From Oscillospiraceae bacterium (GTDB lineage Bacteria > Bacillota > Clostridia > Oscillospirales > Oscillospiraceae), in NCBI GenBank assembly GCA_017416685.1, contig JAFQBN010000028.1, forward strand, positions 1 to 61,462: 61,462 nt of DNA, in the 5' to 3' direction. This document shows positions 25,090 to 33,137 of this stretch, one piece after another. Made by a program: the position numbers and the translations under genes. Under the pieces are notes generated by a model that was given only the letters and a program-made list of their open reading frames with translations, did no database searches and was not told the DNA's origin. How positions within the stretch are numbered: the stretch's first letter is position 1; every line of letters starts with the position of its first letter.

Positions 25090-25944
25090 ATGTATAAGAT
25101 TGCGATTCTGGGCTGCGAGAACTCCCACGCTATCGGCTTTCTGGACATCATTTCCAAGGACTACAGCGACGTGCAGGTGATTGGTCTCTACAGCGATGAG
25201 GAGGGCGTCGCCGAAGCGCTGGGCAAGAAGTATGGCGTGCCCGTTATGAAAACCGCTGACGAGCTGGTGGGCAAGGTGGCCGGCGTGGCCATCGTGGCCC
25301 GTCACGGCGGCAAGCGCTACGCGCTGGCAAAGCCCTATATCGCTGCCGGCACCCCCGTGTTGCTGGACAAGCCCGTGGTCAACAGCGAGGAGGACGCGCT
25401 AGCCCTGAAGGCCGATCTCATCGCCCATAACGTCAAAGCCTGCGGCGGCTCGCTGTGCCGGTTCCCCCAGCCGGTGCAGGACCTGAAGAAGGCCGTTGCG
25501 GGAAAAACGTGGGGTGAGGTGTACGGCGGTCTGCTGCGCGCCCCCATCAATACCGATAACGAGTATGGCGGCTTCCCCTACTATGCCCAGCATCTGGTGC
25601 AGGTGATGGGGGAGATCTTCGGCTACTATCCCAACAGCGTGCAGGCTTTCGTCAACGGCAAGGCCATCAACTGCATCGTCCGCTACGACAGTTATGACGT
25701 CAATCTGCAGTTTGTGGAGCAGAACGACAATTTCTACGCCGGTGTCAGCTGCGAGAACTACGGCACCTTCGAAAAGTACGGCTTTGCCGGCTGCTTCGAC
25801 AAGGAATTTGCGGAATTCTACAATCTGATTTGCGGTGGGGAACAGCACGACTCCTACGATGACCTGATTGCCCCTATTTTCGTGATGTGCGCCATTGAGC
25901 GTTCCATCCAAAGCGGTAAAGAAGAGAAAATCAATCGGGCGTAA
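25090..25944 (+). CDS. Short Gfo/Idh/MocA-like oxidoreductase
   Basis: A 284-residue relative of the preceding protein, shorter than the usual 330-400. It opens MYKIAILGCENSHAIGF, with Cys-Glu-Asn in place of the usual glycine-rich turn, and has DKPVVNSEE instead of the family's EKP. Both differences suggest altered cofactor handling or a binding role. The second half keeps the beta-sheet domain (KYGFAGCFDKEFAEFYNLI). GGGAGG precedes the ATG. It is second in the operon with the gene at 24005 and may act with it as a heteromer; this is inference. Confidence 0.85.
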   Translation: MYKIAILGCENSHAIGFLDIISKDYSDVQVIGLYSDEEGVAEALGKKYGVPVMKTADELVGKVAGVAIVARHGGKRYALAKPYIAAGTPVLLDKPVVNSEEDALALKADLIAHNVKACGGSLCRFPQPVQDLKKAVAGKTWGEVYGGLLRAPINTDNEYGGFPYYAQHLVQVMGEIFGYYPNSVQAFVNGKAINCIVRYDSYDVNLQFVEQNDNFYAGVSCENYGTFEKYGFAGCFDKEFAEFYNLICGGEQHDSYDDLIAPIFVMCAIERSIQSGKEEKINRA

Positions 25945-26007
25945 CGGCAGAGCCGGCTGCTCTTCAAGTAAAAAACGAAGGGGCTTTTGGCAGATTTTTT
26001 GCAATGC

Positions 26008-26049
26008 AGCCCACACATTTTGCTATTTTACTAACAAAATGTGTGGGCT
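26008..26049. terminator. 15-bp inverted repeat after the Gfo/Idh pair
   Basis: AGCCCACACATTTTG (26008-26022) pairs with 26035-26049 around a 12-base loop, followed by an AT-rich tail (ATAATTATTGTTATAAT) rather than a pure T run. It is a probable terminator; it could also fold in the leader of the 22-codon ORF downstream. Confidence 0.6.
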
Positions 26050-26110
26050 ATAATTATTGTTATAATATGTGTGAGAATATGTCACTTCAGCGAAAAGGAT
26101 GGTGCAACCG

Positions 26111-26179
26111 ATGAGAAATGTACTGAAAAAGCTGACTGCCTGGCTGTGCTGTGCGGTGCTTTTGAGCGCGCTGCTGTAA
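26111..26179 (+). CDS. 22-codon hydrophobic ORF resembling an isolated signal peptide
   Basis: Reads MRNVLKKLTAWLCCAVLLSA plus two leucines, then TAA. It has a basic N-terminus, a hydrophobic core and a weak upstream AAGGAT. It looks just like the signal peptides of the secreted proteins in this window, but nothing follows. It may be the stump of a lost secreted protein, or a small membrane peptide. Function not known. Confidence 0.4.
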   Translation: MRNVLKKLTAWLCCAVLLSALL

Positions 26180-26257
26180 TCAATAAATAAAAATGCCCTG
26201 TTTTTTGTCTTGCGAGATTCTGTTGCCTTCCGCGACCACCCCAACGCCCTGAAATGC

Positions 26258-26286
26258 TTGACAACAAAGGAAAAAAGTGCTACCGT
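26258..26286 (+). promoter_or_regulatory. Possible promoter of the pilus locus
   Basis: Perfect TTGACA (26258-26263) with 17 bases to TACCGT (26281-26286), a weak -10, 55 bases before the signal-peptidase-like gene. Confidence 0.45.
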
Positions 26287-26340
26287 AGGATGGGATTTCG
26301 CATTTTTATGTATACCACATTTTGGGGAGGTGAGGGCAAT

Positions 26341-26856
26341 ATGAAAACGCTTATTTCAACAAAGGGGAAGCGCGTCCTGCCCAGCCCTCCCTACGGGAAA
26401 ATTGTCCTGCGGCTGGCTGCGGTGCTGTTGGCTGTGGTTTTGCTGCTGGCCAACCTGTTCACCCATGTGTTTATGGTCGTCCGGTATTACGGGGACGGAA
26501 TGGACCCCTCCCTTTCCGACCGTCAGCTGCTTGTGCTGCTGAAAACAGACAAGGTACAGTCGGGCGATATTATTGCATTCTACTACAACAACAAGGTGCT
26601 GGTGCGCCGGGTGATCTGCGAGGGCGGCCACAGCATCTCGCTGGAGGAGAACGGGACCGTCACCATTGACGGCACGGTTCTTTCCGAGCCGTATGTACAG
26701 ACCTCCTCCATTGGTCAGCACAACATTTCCTTCCCTTATCACGTACCCTACGGACATTATTTTGTTATGGGGGACAACCGTTCCATTTCCATGGACAGCC
26801 GTCTTTCCGAAATCGGAACTGTTCCAGCAGACCGTATACTGGGGAAGGTCCTTTGA
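26341..26856 (+). CDS. Signal peptidase I homologue lacking the catalytic dyad (SipA-like pilus assembly factor)
   Basis: A 171-residue membrane protein of the S26 signal-peptidase fold: one N-terminal transmembrane helix (about residues 22-45) and an extracellular domain. The box that should read G-D-S-M-x-P reads GDGMDP, so the nucleophilic serine is glycine (residue 53). The box that should carry the general-base lysine (K-R-V/I) reads VRRVI, so lysine is arginine (residue 89). The structural box MGDNRSISMDSR is intact. GGGGAGGTGA precedes ATG 26341. Streptococcal pilus islands contain SipA proteins with the same kind of losses that act as assembly chaperones, so I infer that role here and not peptide cleavage. 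Confidence 0.85.
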   Translation: MKTLISTKGKRVLPSPPYGKIVLRLAAVLLAVVLLLANLFTHVFMVVRYYGDGMDPSLSDRQLLVLLKTDKVQSGDIIAFYYNNKVLVRRVICEGGHSISLEENGTVTIDGTVLSEPYVQTSSIGQHNISFPYHVPYGHYFVMGDNRSISMDSRLSEIGTVPADRILGKVL

Positions 26857-26880
26857 TTACACCAGCGCAGCCAAACCTTA

Positions 26881-26904
26881 ACAAGTCAGGGGTCCCTGAC
26901 TTGT
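26881..26904 (+). promoter_or_regulatory. First of two abutting hairpins ahead of the tip pilin gene
   Basis: An 11-bp perfect stem (26881-26891 with 26894-26904). Its last three bases also belong to the next hairpin, so the two compete at the junction. Confidence 0.6.
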
Positions 26905-26923
26905 GCTCTATTTATAGAGCACA
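26902..26923 (+). promoter_or_regulatory. Second hairpin ahead of the tip pilin gene
   Basis: TGTGCTCTA (26902-26910), TTTA loop, then 26915-26923 pairs perfectly. A TATACT string (26925-26930) follows directly. No long T run, so it looks more like an mRNA-processing, attenuation or stabilising structure than a simple terminator. Confidence 0.55.
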
Positions 26924-26947
26924 ATATACTTTGACGAAACAAAGAAG

Positions 26948-29900
26948 ATGAAGCACGTGAAAACCATTGGTTTGCGACCGCACAATCGAATATGGATCGC
27001 TGCCGGGGTTGTTGTTTTCCTGCTGCTTTCTCTGCTGCCCCTGCGCGGTGGCATGGTCAGTGCGGTGGCACTGGAGCAATCGGCGCGCTGTGGTATGACA
27101 GAACATACACACGATTCAGCCTGCTACACCGGAAGTCGGCTGACATGTATTCAGCCCCAGCATACGCACACAGAAAACTGTTATCTTGTCCTGCTCCGGG
27201 ACAATGACATCAACAATCTGCTGGCTCGGGTGGATGCGGATACGAGCAATAATCTGGAAACCGTGATCACCCACACGGTGACCACAGCCGAAAAACTCCG
27301 CGCCGATGCTTCCCCTCCCACGGGAACGGTTGATTCCAACTCCGGTGTGCAGGCGGTCTTACTGAGCAACACGACCGTGCAGGCAGAGGACCCCGAAACG
27401 GTCACAACACCGGATATCCCCGCACAGTTGGATGTGTCTGCACTGAACGAAAGTATCGCGGAAAACAACATAGAATCCGGGTTGGTGCTGAACGAAAACC
27501 TGTATAAGGCATCCACCCTCGCTTCCGGCCCCGGTGATTTGGCTTTGCCGACGGATACCTCCGCTTTGCTTGCCGCAGGATCGGACAGCGGAGTATCTAC
27601 ACTGGCCGTGGGCGACAATGCCAGCACAGGAAACTACAACGCCAACTTCTATGTCTATCTGGACAACCGGTGGACCTGCTTCGGCAAGCTGACCTTTACC
27701 ACCTCCGGCTCAAGCTGGCGGCAAACCGTCCGACTGGATACCGGCGATGCGGTGGATTTGATTAATGACAATCTGGGGACCGACTATAGCTGGAGCGAAC
27801 TGAATTTGCAGTGGGCCGACTCTCAAAATCCAAGTATATGGAACGACATTACCATCTCCCGGACCACGATGACCTTCCGCAACGGCAACAGCAACTATTT
27901 CACCGCCAATTCCGCACGCAGTGCCAAGTACGTGTTCCTGATGGACGACTCCGGCGACCCGCTGCCGTTCTATACCGTCACCTTTGAATATCCGGACGGT
28001 TCCTCCGACACGCAATACGTTCCCGGCGGCAGCTCCGTCACTCTTTCGGGCGACTACGTTTGGAGCGACGGAAGCGCCCAATACACCGGCGGTCAGTCTG
28101 TGACCATCAACGGGCCAAAGACCTTTACCGCCAGTGAAGATAGCGGGACCCTGCGTATCGTTTACAACATTGGTTTCCCAACGGTGAGCGGCGTAACGGT
28201 GTCCACCAGACCCACCATCTACGGTACCACCGCTACCACGTTGACCGATACGGTGGATGAAAACGGTTCTGCGCTTATCCGCAATGTCTCTCAGCACGAG
28301 GTGCCGGGCAAGCTGTCCGACGGCAACACCCGCATCATCCGGTTCTCCGGCTGGCGGGTGGGCACTTCGGACACCATCCTCAGCCCCAACTCCACCCTGA
28401 ACTGGGACGAGCTGCAATCCTTTGCCAGCGGCAGCCGGCTCAATCTCACCGCCGTGTGGGAGACCTCGCCCCTGCAAACGGTCAGCTTTTTTGTCCGCTA
28501 TGACTCCAAGCCCATCGACACCCAGGGCGGCGGCGTGGTGGGCGGTGCGGTCACCGACTACACCCCCGAACTGTTTGCCACCCACGTGGGCGGTACGGAT
28601 GCGGCATCCCTGTCCGTGAACGAACTGAACAACAAATATTACATCGCCGATACGACTACAGATAACTCCTTCGGTGCCGACCAGCGCATTCGCGCCCTGT
28701 ACGGTGAGCAGCCGGGAATTTGGCTGCAAAGCTTCCCGGACGACGAGGAGATTTTCCAAAAGCTGATCACCCATGCTCAAAACCGCCAGCTTGAAGTGGA
28801 TGGCGAGCCGGTGGCGCCGGAAGATCTGCACGCGGAGGCCTATGCCATCCGCTGGTATGTGTTCAAGGCCCAGAGCGATGCCTGGCACATCGATGGTCGT
28901 TTGGTGAAAAAACAGGGCATCGTCTATGTGAAAAAGTCCTTTGCGGGAAATATGGACGGTGTTGCGCTGGCCAAGGAGGACTTCTCCATTACCGCGGCCA
29001 ATGGGGCCGGAACCAAGCAGCACACTCTGACGCTGAACAACGCCGCCGGCTATGATCCGGCTGCCGACACCTATACCTGGGAAGTGAACGGTCTGGACTA
29101 TGGCGAACCATGGACGCTCACCGAACACACCTACAATGAGGTGAATAACCCGGGCGGAATCAATTATCACGGCTATTCCGAATACATCGTCGTGGATGCA
29201 TTCAATCAGCAGAATAAAAACGGTCCGGGTACTACGGTGGACATTGTCGGTCAAACCTATGCACTGGATGCAGGTACCGACCAGATCATGCGCGTGGAGT
29301 TCACCAATGTGTACCACACCAGCGACTCCATCATCATCAAAAAGGAAGATGCCCGCACCGGAAATCCGCTGGCGGGAGCCACGTTCCAGCTGCTGCAGAA
29401 CGAACTGCCCCTGACCTTTACTTATGATAGTGCAAAGAACCAATACATCTATGACACACAGGGCAGTATAACGGAGCTATCCGGCTCTACTACCGGCTAT
29501 TACGAACTGGTCATTTCCGGTTTCAGCTACGACACCGGTAATGTGGTGGTGCAGGAGCTGCGGCCGCCTTCCGGCTATACTCCCATCGAAAACATCACCA
29601 TCGGCTATCTGCCCGACCCCGACACAGGCCAGCAGACAGACCAAATCGGAATTTTGAGCACTTCGCCTCTGGCATCCTACCATGACGGCCTGCTCATTAT
29701 TGAGAACACCACGGAGAATACCTCCGTCACCGTGTCCAAGCAATGGTTGTGTCCCGAGGCCGATTGGGCCGATGTGACCGTGCAGCTGCTGGCCAATGGA
29801 CAGCTGGTCTCTTCCCTGATCCCCGGCGTGGAGCCCACGGTGCAGCTGACGGCGGCCAACGGCTACCGGGCTACATGGAGCGGCTTGCCCGCCTATGCCA

Positions 29901-30550
29901 ACGGCACATCCATTACATGGTCCGTGCGGGAGACGAAGATTGGCACAGAGAACTGCAAGCCGGACTTCACCTTCGCCAACTGGCTGGTAAGCTACTCCGA
30001 CCCGACCTATACCAGGGACGGCAGCGGAAAGGTAACGAACACCGCCTTTACCATCCAGAACGATACCCGGCGTACCCTGCTGCGTCTGACAAAAACCAAT
30101 CTATCCGGCACTCTGCGGCTGCCCGGGGCTACATTCACCCTGCAGCATCTCATCCCGGATGGAAACGGAGGGTACACCATCGACTCTACCTTCGTTACCC
30201 GTACCGCCACCACCGGCTCAGACGGCACGCTGACCTTTGATAACCTGCTTTACGGCTATTATCGGTTGACCGAGACCGCCGCTCCCGAAGACTACAAGCG
30301 GCTGGTGGATCCCATCTATCTGACCATCCATGAGGATGGCTCGGTGGTGGTGGACGATCATGCCTTTGCTCAATCGAGTAATGTAGCTTACAGCATCCTT
30401 GTCCGCAACCAGGCCTCCGGTGTCCCCTTGCCCGAGACCGGCGGCAGCGGACCGGGCGGATATTACATGCTTGGCGCTTTGCTGATGCTCGGTGCCATGT
30501 GTGCTTATATAATCCTCATCCTGAAAAAAAGGAGGGGGAGTTCCGCCTGA
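26948..30550 (+). CDS. Large LPETG-anchored Cna-B/SpaA-type pilin (likely tip or adhesin)
   Basis: A 1200-residue secreted protein with an N-terminal hydrophobic export segment (about residues 15-35). Next is a Cys/His module (EHTHDSACYTGS... and QHTHTENCY, about 55-80). A long adhesin-like central part has repeat-type beta domains. SpaA/Cna-B domains include KKEDARTGNPLAGATFQLL and LPGATFTLQHL, with the isopeptide-glutamate motif LTETAAPEDY. The C-terminus is a sortase signal: LPETGG, a hydrophobic helix and KKRRGSSA. The ribosome site is weak (AAAGAAG next to the ATG), which would keep synthesis low, as expected for a tip subunit. It is the first pilin of the locus. Confidence 0.9.
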   Translation: MKHVKTIGLRPHNRIWIAAGVVVFLLLSLLPLRGGMVSAVALEQSARCGMTEHTHDSACYTGSRLTCIQPQHTHTENCYLVLLRDNDINNLLARVDADTSNNLETVITHTVTTAEKLRADASPPTGTVDSNSGVQAVLLSNTTVQAEDPETVTTPDIPAQLDVSALNESIAENNIESGLVLNENLYKASTLASGPGDLALPTDTSALLAAGSDSGVSTLAVGDNASTGNYNANFYVYLDNRWTCFGKLTFTTSGSSWRQTVRLDTGDAVDLINDNLGTDYSWSELNLQWADSQNPSIWNDITISRTTMTFRNGNSNYFTANSARSAKYVFLMDDSGDPLPFYTVTFEYPDGSSDTQYVPGGSSVTLSGDYVWSDGSAQYTGGQSVTINGPKTFTASEDSGTLRIVYNIGFPTVSGVTVSTRPTIYGTTATTLTDTVDENGSALIRNVSQHEVPGKLSDGNTRIIRFSGWRVGTSDTILSPNSTLNWDELQSFASGSRLNLTAVWETSPLQTVSFFVRYDSKPIDTQGGGVVGGAVTDYTPELFATHVGGTDAASLSVNELNNKYYIADTTTDNSFGADQRIRALYGEQPGIWLQSFPDDEEIFQKLITHAQNRQLEVDGEPVAPEDLHAEAYAIRWYVFKAQSDAWHIDGRLVKKQGIVYVKKSFAGNMDGVALAKEDFSITAANGAGTKQHTLTLNNAAGYDPAADTYTWEVNGLDYGEPWTLTEHTYNEVNNPGGINYHGYSEYIVVDAFNQQNKNGPGTTVDIVGQTYALDAGTDQIMRVEFTNVYHTSDSIIIKKEDARTGNPLAGATFQLLQNELPLTFTYDSAKNQYIYDTQGSITELSGSTTGYYELVISGFSYDTGNVVVQELRPPSGYTPIENITIGYLPDPDTGQQTDQIGILSTSPLASYHDGLLIIENTTENTSVTVSKQWLCPEADWADVTVQLLANGQLVSSLIPGVEPTVQLTAANGYRATWSGLPAYANGTSITWSVRETKIGTENCKPDFTFANWLVSYSDPTYTRDGSGKVTNTAFTIQNDTRRTLLRLTKTNLSGTLRLPGATFTLQHLIPDGNGGYTIDSTFVTRTATTGSDGTLTFDNLLYGYYRLTETAAPEDYKRLVDPIYLTIHEDGSVVVDDHAFAQSSNVAYSILVRNQASGVPLPETGGSGPGGYYMLGALLMLGAMCAYIILILKKRRGSSA

Positions 30551-30602
30551 TACCGACAGAATACAAAACGATTTTACCAATAAAGAAAAAGGAGAAAAAA
30601 CC

Positions 30603-32195
30603 ATGAAAATGACAAAGAGAATCCTCAGCGCTCTGCTGGCCACCCTGCTGCTGGCCGCCATGACCATCCTCCCCGCAAGTGCCGCGGGACACACCATCCG
30701 CATCGCCAACGAGGCTGCCGGCCACACCTACGAGGTGTACCAGATCTTCTCCGGCGTTCTGAATGAAAAGGGCATCATGACCGAGATTCAGTGGGGCTCC
30801 AGTGTCAGCGCTGCCGGACGGGCAGCTATGGGCGTGGCTGAGACCAAGGCCGGCACCCTGAAGACCGTGGCCGATGCCGAAGCCTTTGGCTATGAGGTCG
30901 ACAACTATCTGGAAACCCCCGTTAAAACCGTGAATACGCAGACCACTCTGAGCAATGGACAGAAGGTCTATGAGATCACCGACCTGGACACCGGCTACTA
31001 TCTGATCATGGACAAGAGCGGCAGCCTGTCCGGCGATGCTCACGATGCCTATACCCAGTACATCATTCAGGTGGTCGACAACGTGGAAGTCAGCCCCAAG
31101 AGTGCTGTTCCCACCCTGCTCAAGCGCGTCAGTCTGCAGCAGAAGACCAACTACGCCAGCGCCGTCAGCTCCATGATCGGCGGTGAGGTGTACTATCAGC
31201 TGATCGCCTCTATGCATTCCCACATCAGCACCTATCCCGAGTATTACCTGCAGTTCAGCGACACCCTGCCTGCCGGCTTGAAGGATGCCGAGGTTGTCAG
31301 CGTGGGCGTGGCCAACGGCGAGAACTACGCCGAACAGGAACCCGTACCTGCCGAGCACTACACCTTTGCCTATGACAGTGCCGCCAATACCGTCACCGTC
31401 ACCATGAAGGATGCCAAGGCCGCCATTAAGGTCGCCACCGGCGAGGAGGCCCTGATCGACGACAAGATCGTTGTCACTTACAAGGCCGTTTTGGATCCCG
31501 ACGCGGTTGTGGGCCGCACTCCCACCGACGGTAACGTGAACACCGCTGTTCTGTTCTACTCCAACGACCCCAACGAGGATTATGACCCTGTTGCTGACGA
31601 GAAGCCCGAACACGTGGGCAAAACCGCTCAGGCTGAGGCCACCGTATACACCTATCAGATCCGTATCAAGAAGATCGATGCTTCTGACGACACCAAGGTG
31701 CTGCCCGGCGCTCAGTTTATCGCCTATCGCTACACCGGCACCAACACCAAGGCATACTATCAGGTCGATACGGCTACCGGCAAAGTGACCGGTCTGGTGG
31801 CGGATGAGAGTCAGGCGACCAGACTGACCACCGATGCCGACGGTATGCTGTCCATCATCGGTCTGCCCTCCGGCACCCACCACTTCAAGGAAGTGGTTGC
31901 CCCCAGCGGCTACAATGTGCTGACCACCGAGATCTCCGTGATCATCACCGCCGCCGCCGACGCCACCACCGGCAAGCTGGACACCTTTAAGGGTGAGGCC
32001 ACCGGTACCGCCCGTCCCGTTATCGTGGATATGGAGAAGGGCGACCTGCTGGTCACTGTGGAGAACCGCATTGGTTCCACCCTGCCCGAGACCGGCGGCA
32101 TCGGCACCACCATCTTCTATGTGGCCGGTATCGTTCTGATGCTGGGTGCTGTGGCCGTGATCGTGGCCAAGAAGCGCTCCGGCGAAACCAAGTAA
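30603..32195 (+). CDS. Major pilin, LPETG-anchored isopeptide-forming fimbrial subunit
   Basis: A 530-residue backbone pilin. Signal peptide about residues 1-28 (KRILSALLATLLLAAM..., SAAG). The segment VDNVEVSPKS holds a lysine where backbone pilins carry their pilin-motif lysine that sortase C joins to the next LPXTG threonine. The E-box-like FKEVVAPSGYNV is near 430. The C-terminus is LPETGGIG, a membrane helix and KKRSGETK. AAGGAG stands well placed before the ATG, a much better ribosome site than that of the tip pilin. The gene is followed by an intercistronic GC hairpin, which fits high expression relative to the sortase. Confidence 0.93.
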   Translation: MKMTKRILSALLATLLLAAMTILPASAAGHTIRIANEAAGHTYEVYQIFSGVLNEKGIMTEIQWGSSVSAAGRAAMGVAETKAGTLKTVADAEAFGYEVDNYLETPVKTVNTQTTLSNGQKVYEITDLDTGYYLIMDKSGSLSGDAHDAYTQYIIQVVDNVEVSPKSAVPTLLKRVSLQQKTNYASAVSSMIGGEVYYQLIASMHSHISTYPEYYLQFSDTLPAGLKDAEVVSVGVANGENYAEQEPVPAEHYTFAYDSAANTVTVTMKDAKAAIKVATGEEALIDDKIVVTYKAVLDPDAVVGRTPTDGNVNTAVLFYSNDPNEDYDPVADEKPEHVGKTAQAEATVYTYQIRIKKIDASDDTKVLPGAQFIAYRYTGTNTKAYYQVDTATGKVTGLVADESQATRLTTDADGMLSIIGLPSGTHHFKEVVAPSGYNVLTTEISVIITAAADATTGKLDTFKGEATGTARPVIVDMEKGDLLVTVENRIGSTLPETGGIGTTIFYVAGIVLMLGAVAVIVAKKRSGETK

Positions 32196-32215
32196 GTTTA
32201 TTCCATCCCACCACT

Positions 32216-32244
32216 TGCCCCGGGGAGCATCGCTCCCCGGGGCA
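32216..32244 (+). promoter_or_regulatory. Intercistronic GC hairpin between major pilin and sortase
   Basis: A 13-bp perfect stem (32216-32228 with 32232-32244) with a 3-base loop and no T run. Probably protects the pilin mRNA end or lowers read-through into the sortase gene. Confidence 0.7.
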
Positions 32245-32260
32245 GCAAGGAGAGCTCTGC

Positions 32261-33121
32261 ATGAAACGAAAGAAAAAGAATAAAGGGACCGACGTCCTGC
32301 TTATTTTGATTTTTCTTGCAGGGCTGTCCTTGCTGCTCTACCCCGTGGTCAGCAACTTCTGGAACGCACGGGTCCAATCCAATGCCATTGCCGATTACGC
32401 TCAGGCGGTCGACAACAGCGACCGGACACAGGCCGAGCAGATGCTGGCAGCGGCCAGAAGCTATAATGATTCCCTGTTGTCCCGGGACGGAACCGTTGAC
32501 ATGGACGAAACCTGGCAAGCAGAATATTCCGAGCTTTTGAATGTGGCCGGCACGGGTATTATGGGCTATGTGGACGTCCCCTGTATCAACTGCAAACTGC
32601 CCATCTACCACGGAACGGACGAATCGGTGCTGCAGGTGGCGGTGGGCCATCTGGAGTGGACCAGTCTGCCCGTAGGTGGTTCAAGTACTCACGCGGTCAT
32701 TTCCGGCCACCGTGGTCTGCCATCGGCAGAACTGTTGACTCATATTGACCGGCTGGAGACCGGCGACAGGTTTTATATTCACGTTTTGGGCGAGGCGCTG
32801 GAGTACCGCGTGGATGACATCGCCGTTGTACTGCCCAACGACACTTCCCGCCTACGGGTGGTGGCCGGGGAGGACTATGTGACCCTCGTCACCTGCACGC
32901 CTTACGGCATCAACTCCCACCGTCTGCTGGTGAGGGGTACTCGTGTGCAAAACAGCGCTGGTGCAACTTCCGAGCAGTTGTATCTTACCAATGAATTGCG
33001 TCCCGTCAGTCTGGTGTACGTGATCCCGCTGACCCTTGTTGGTCTTGGCGCGATCACCGGCCTGTTCCTTGGAGTGCGCAGCATCTTGTCACGTAAATGG
33101 CAAAGAAAGACCGGCAATTGA
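32261..33121 (+). CDS. Class C sortase (pilus polymerase)
   Basis: A 286-residue membrane transpeptidase that joins pilin subunits. It has an N-terminal transmembrane helix (about 10-32) and a second C-terminal one (about 248-270), the class C topology. Catalytic residues: His150 in ISGHRGLPSA, Cys212 in LVTCTPYGIN and Arg221 in SHRLLVRG. The region before the core (about 88-100, SRDGTVDMDETW) lies where class C sortases carry a DPW/DPF lid; a clear Asp-Pro is missing, so the lid may be altered. AAGGAGAG precedes the ATG. Confidence 0.93.
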   Translation: MKRKKKNKGTDVLLILIFLAGLSLLLYPVVSNFWNARVQSNAIADYAQAVDNSDRTQAEQMLAAARSYNDSLLSRDGTVDMDETWQAEYSELLNVAGTGIMGYVDVPCINCKLPIYHGTDESVLQVAVGHLEWTSLPVGGSSTHAVISGHRGLPSAELLTHIDRLETGDRFYIHVLGEALEYRVDDIAVVLPNDTSRLRVVAGEDYVTLVTCTPYGINSHRLLVRGTRVQNSAGATSEQLYLTNELRPVSLVYVIPLTLVGLGAITGLFLGVRSILSRKWQRKTGN

Positions 33122-33137
33122 TTTCAGGAGAGAATCT

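Larger units (their letters stand above)
26050..26340 (+). other. Gene-poor gap before the pilus locus
   Basis: About 290 bases with a 22-codon ORF (listed separately), a -35/-10 pair (26258-26286) and otherwise no coding signal that I can support. Two extra TATAAT-like strings (around 26048-26066) are present. Confidence 0.6.

Noticed and set aside
30603-32195. Possible toxin or S-layer protein
   Set aside because: Signal peptide, pilin-motif lysine, E-box-like motif, LPETG and an adjacent class C sortase fit a backbone pilin much better.
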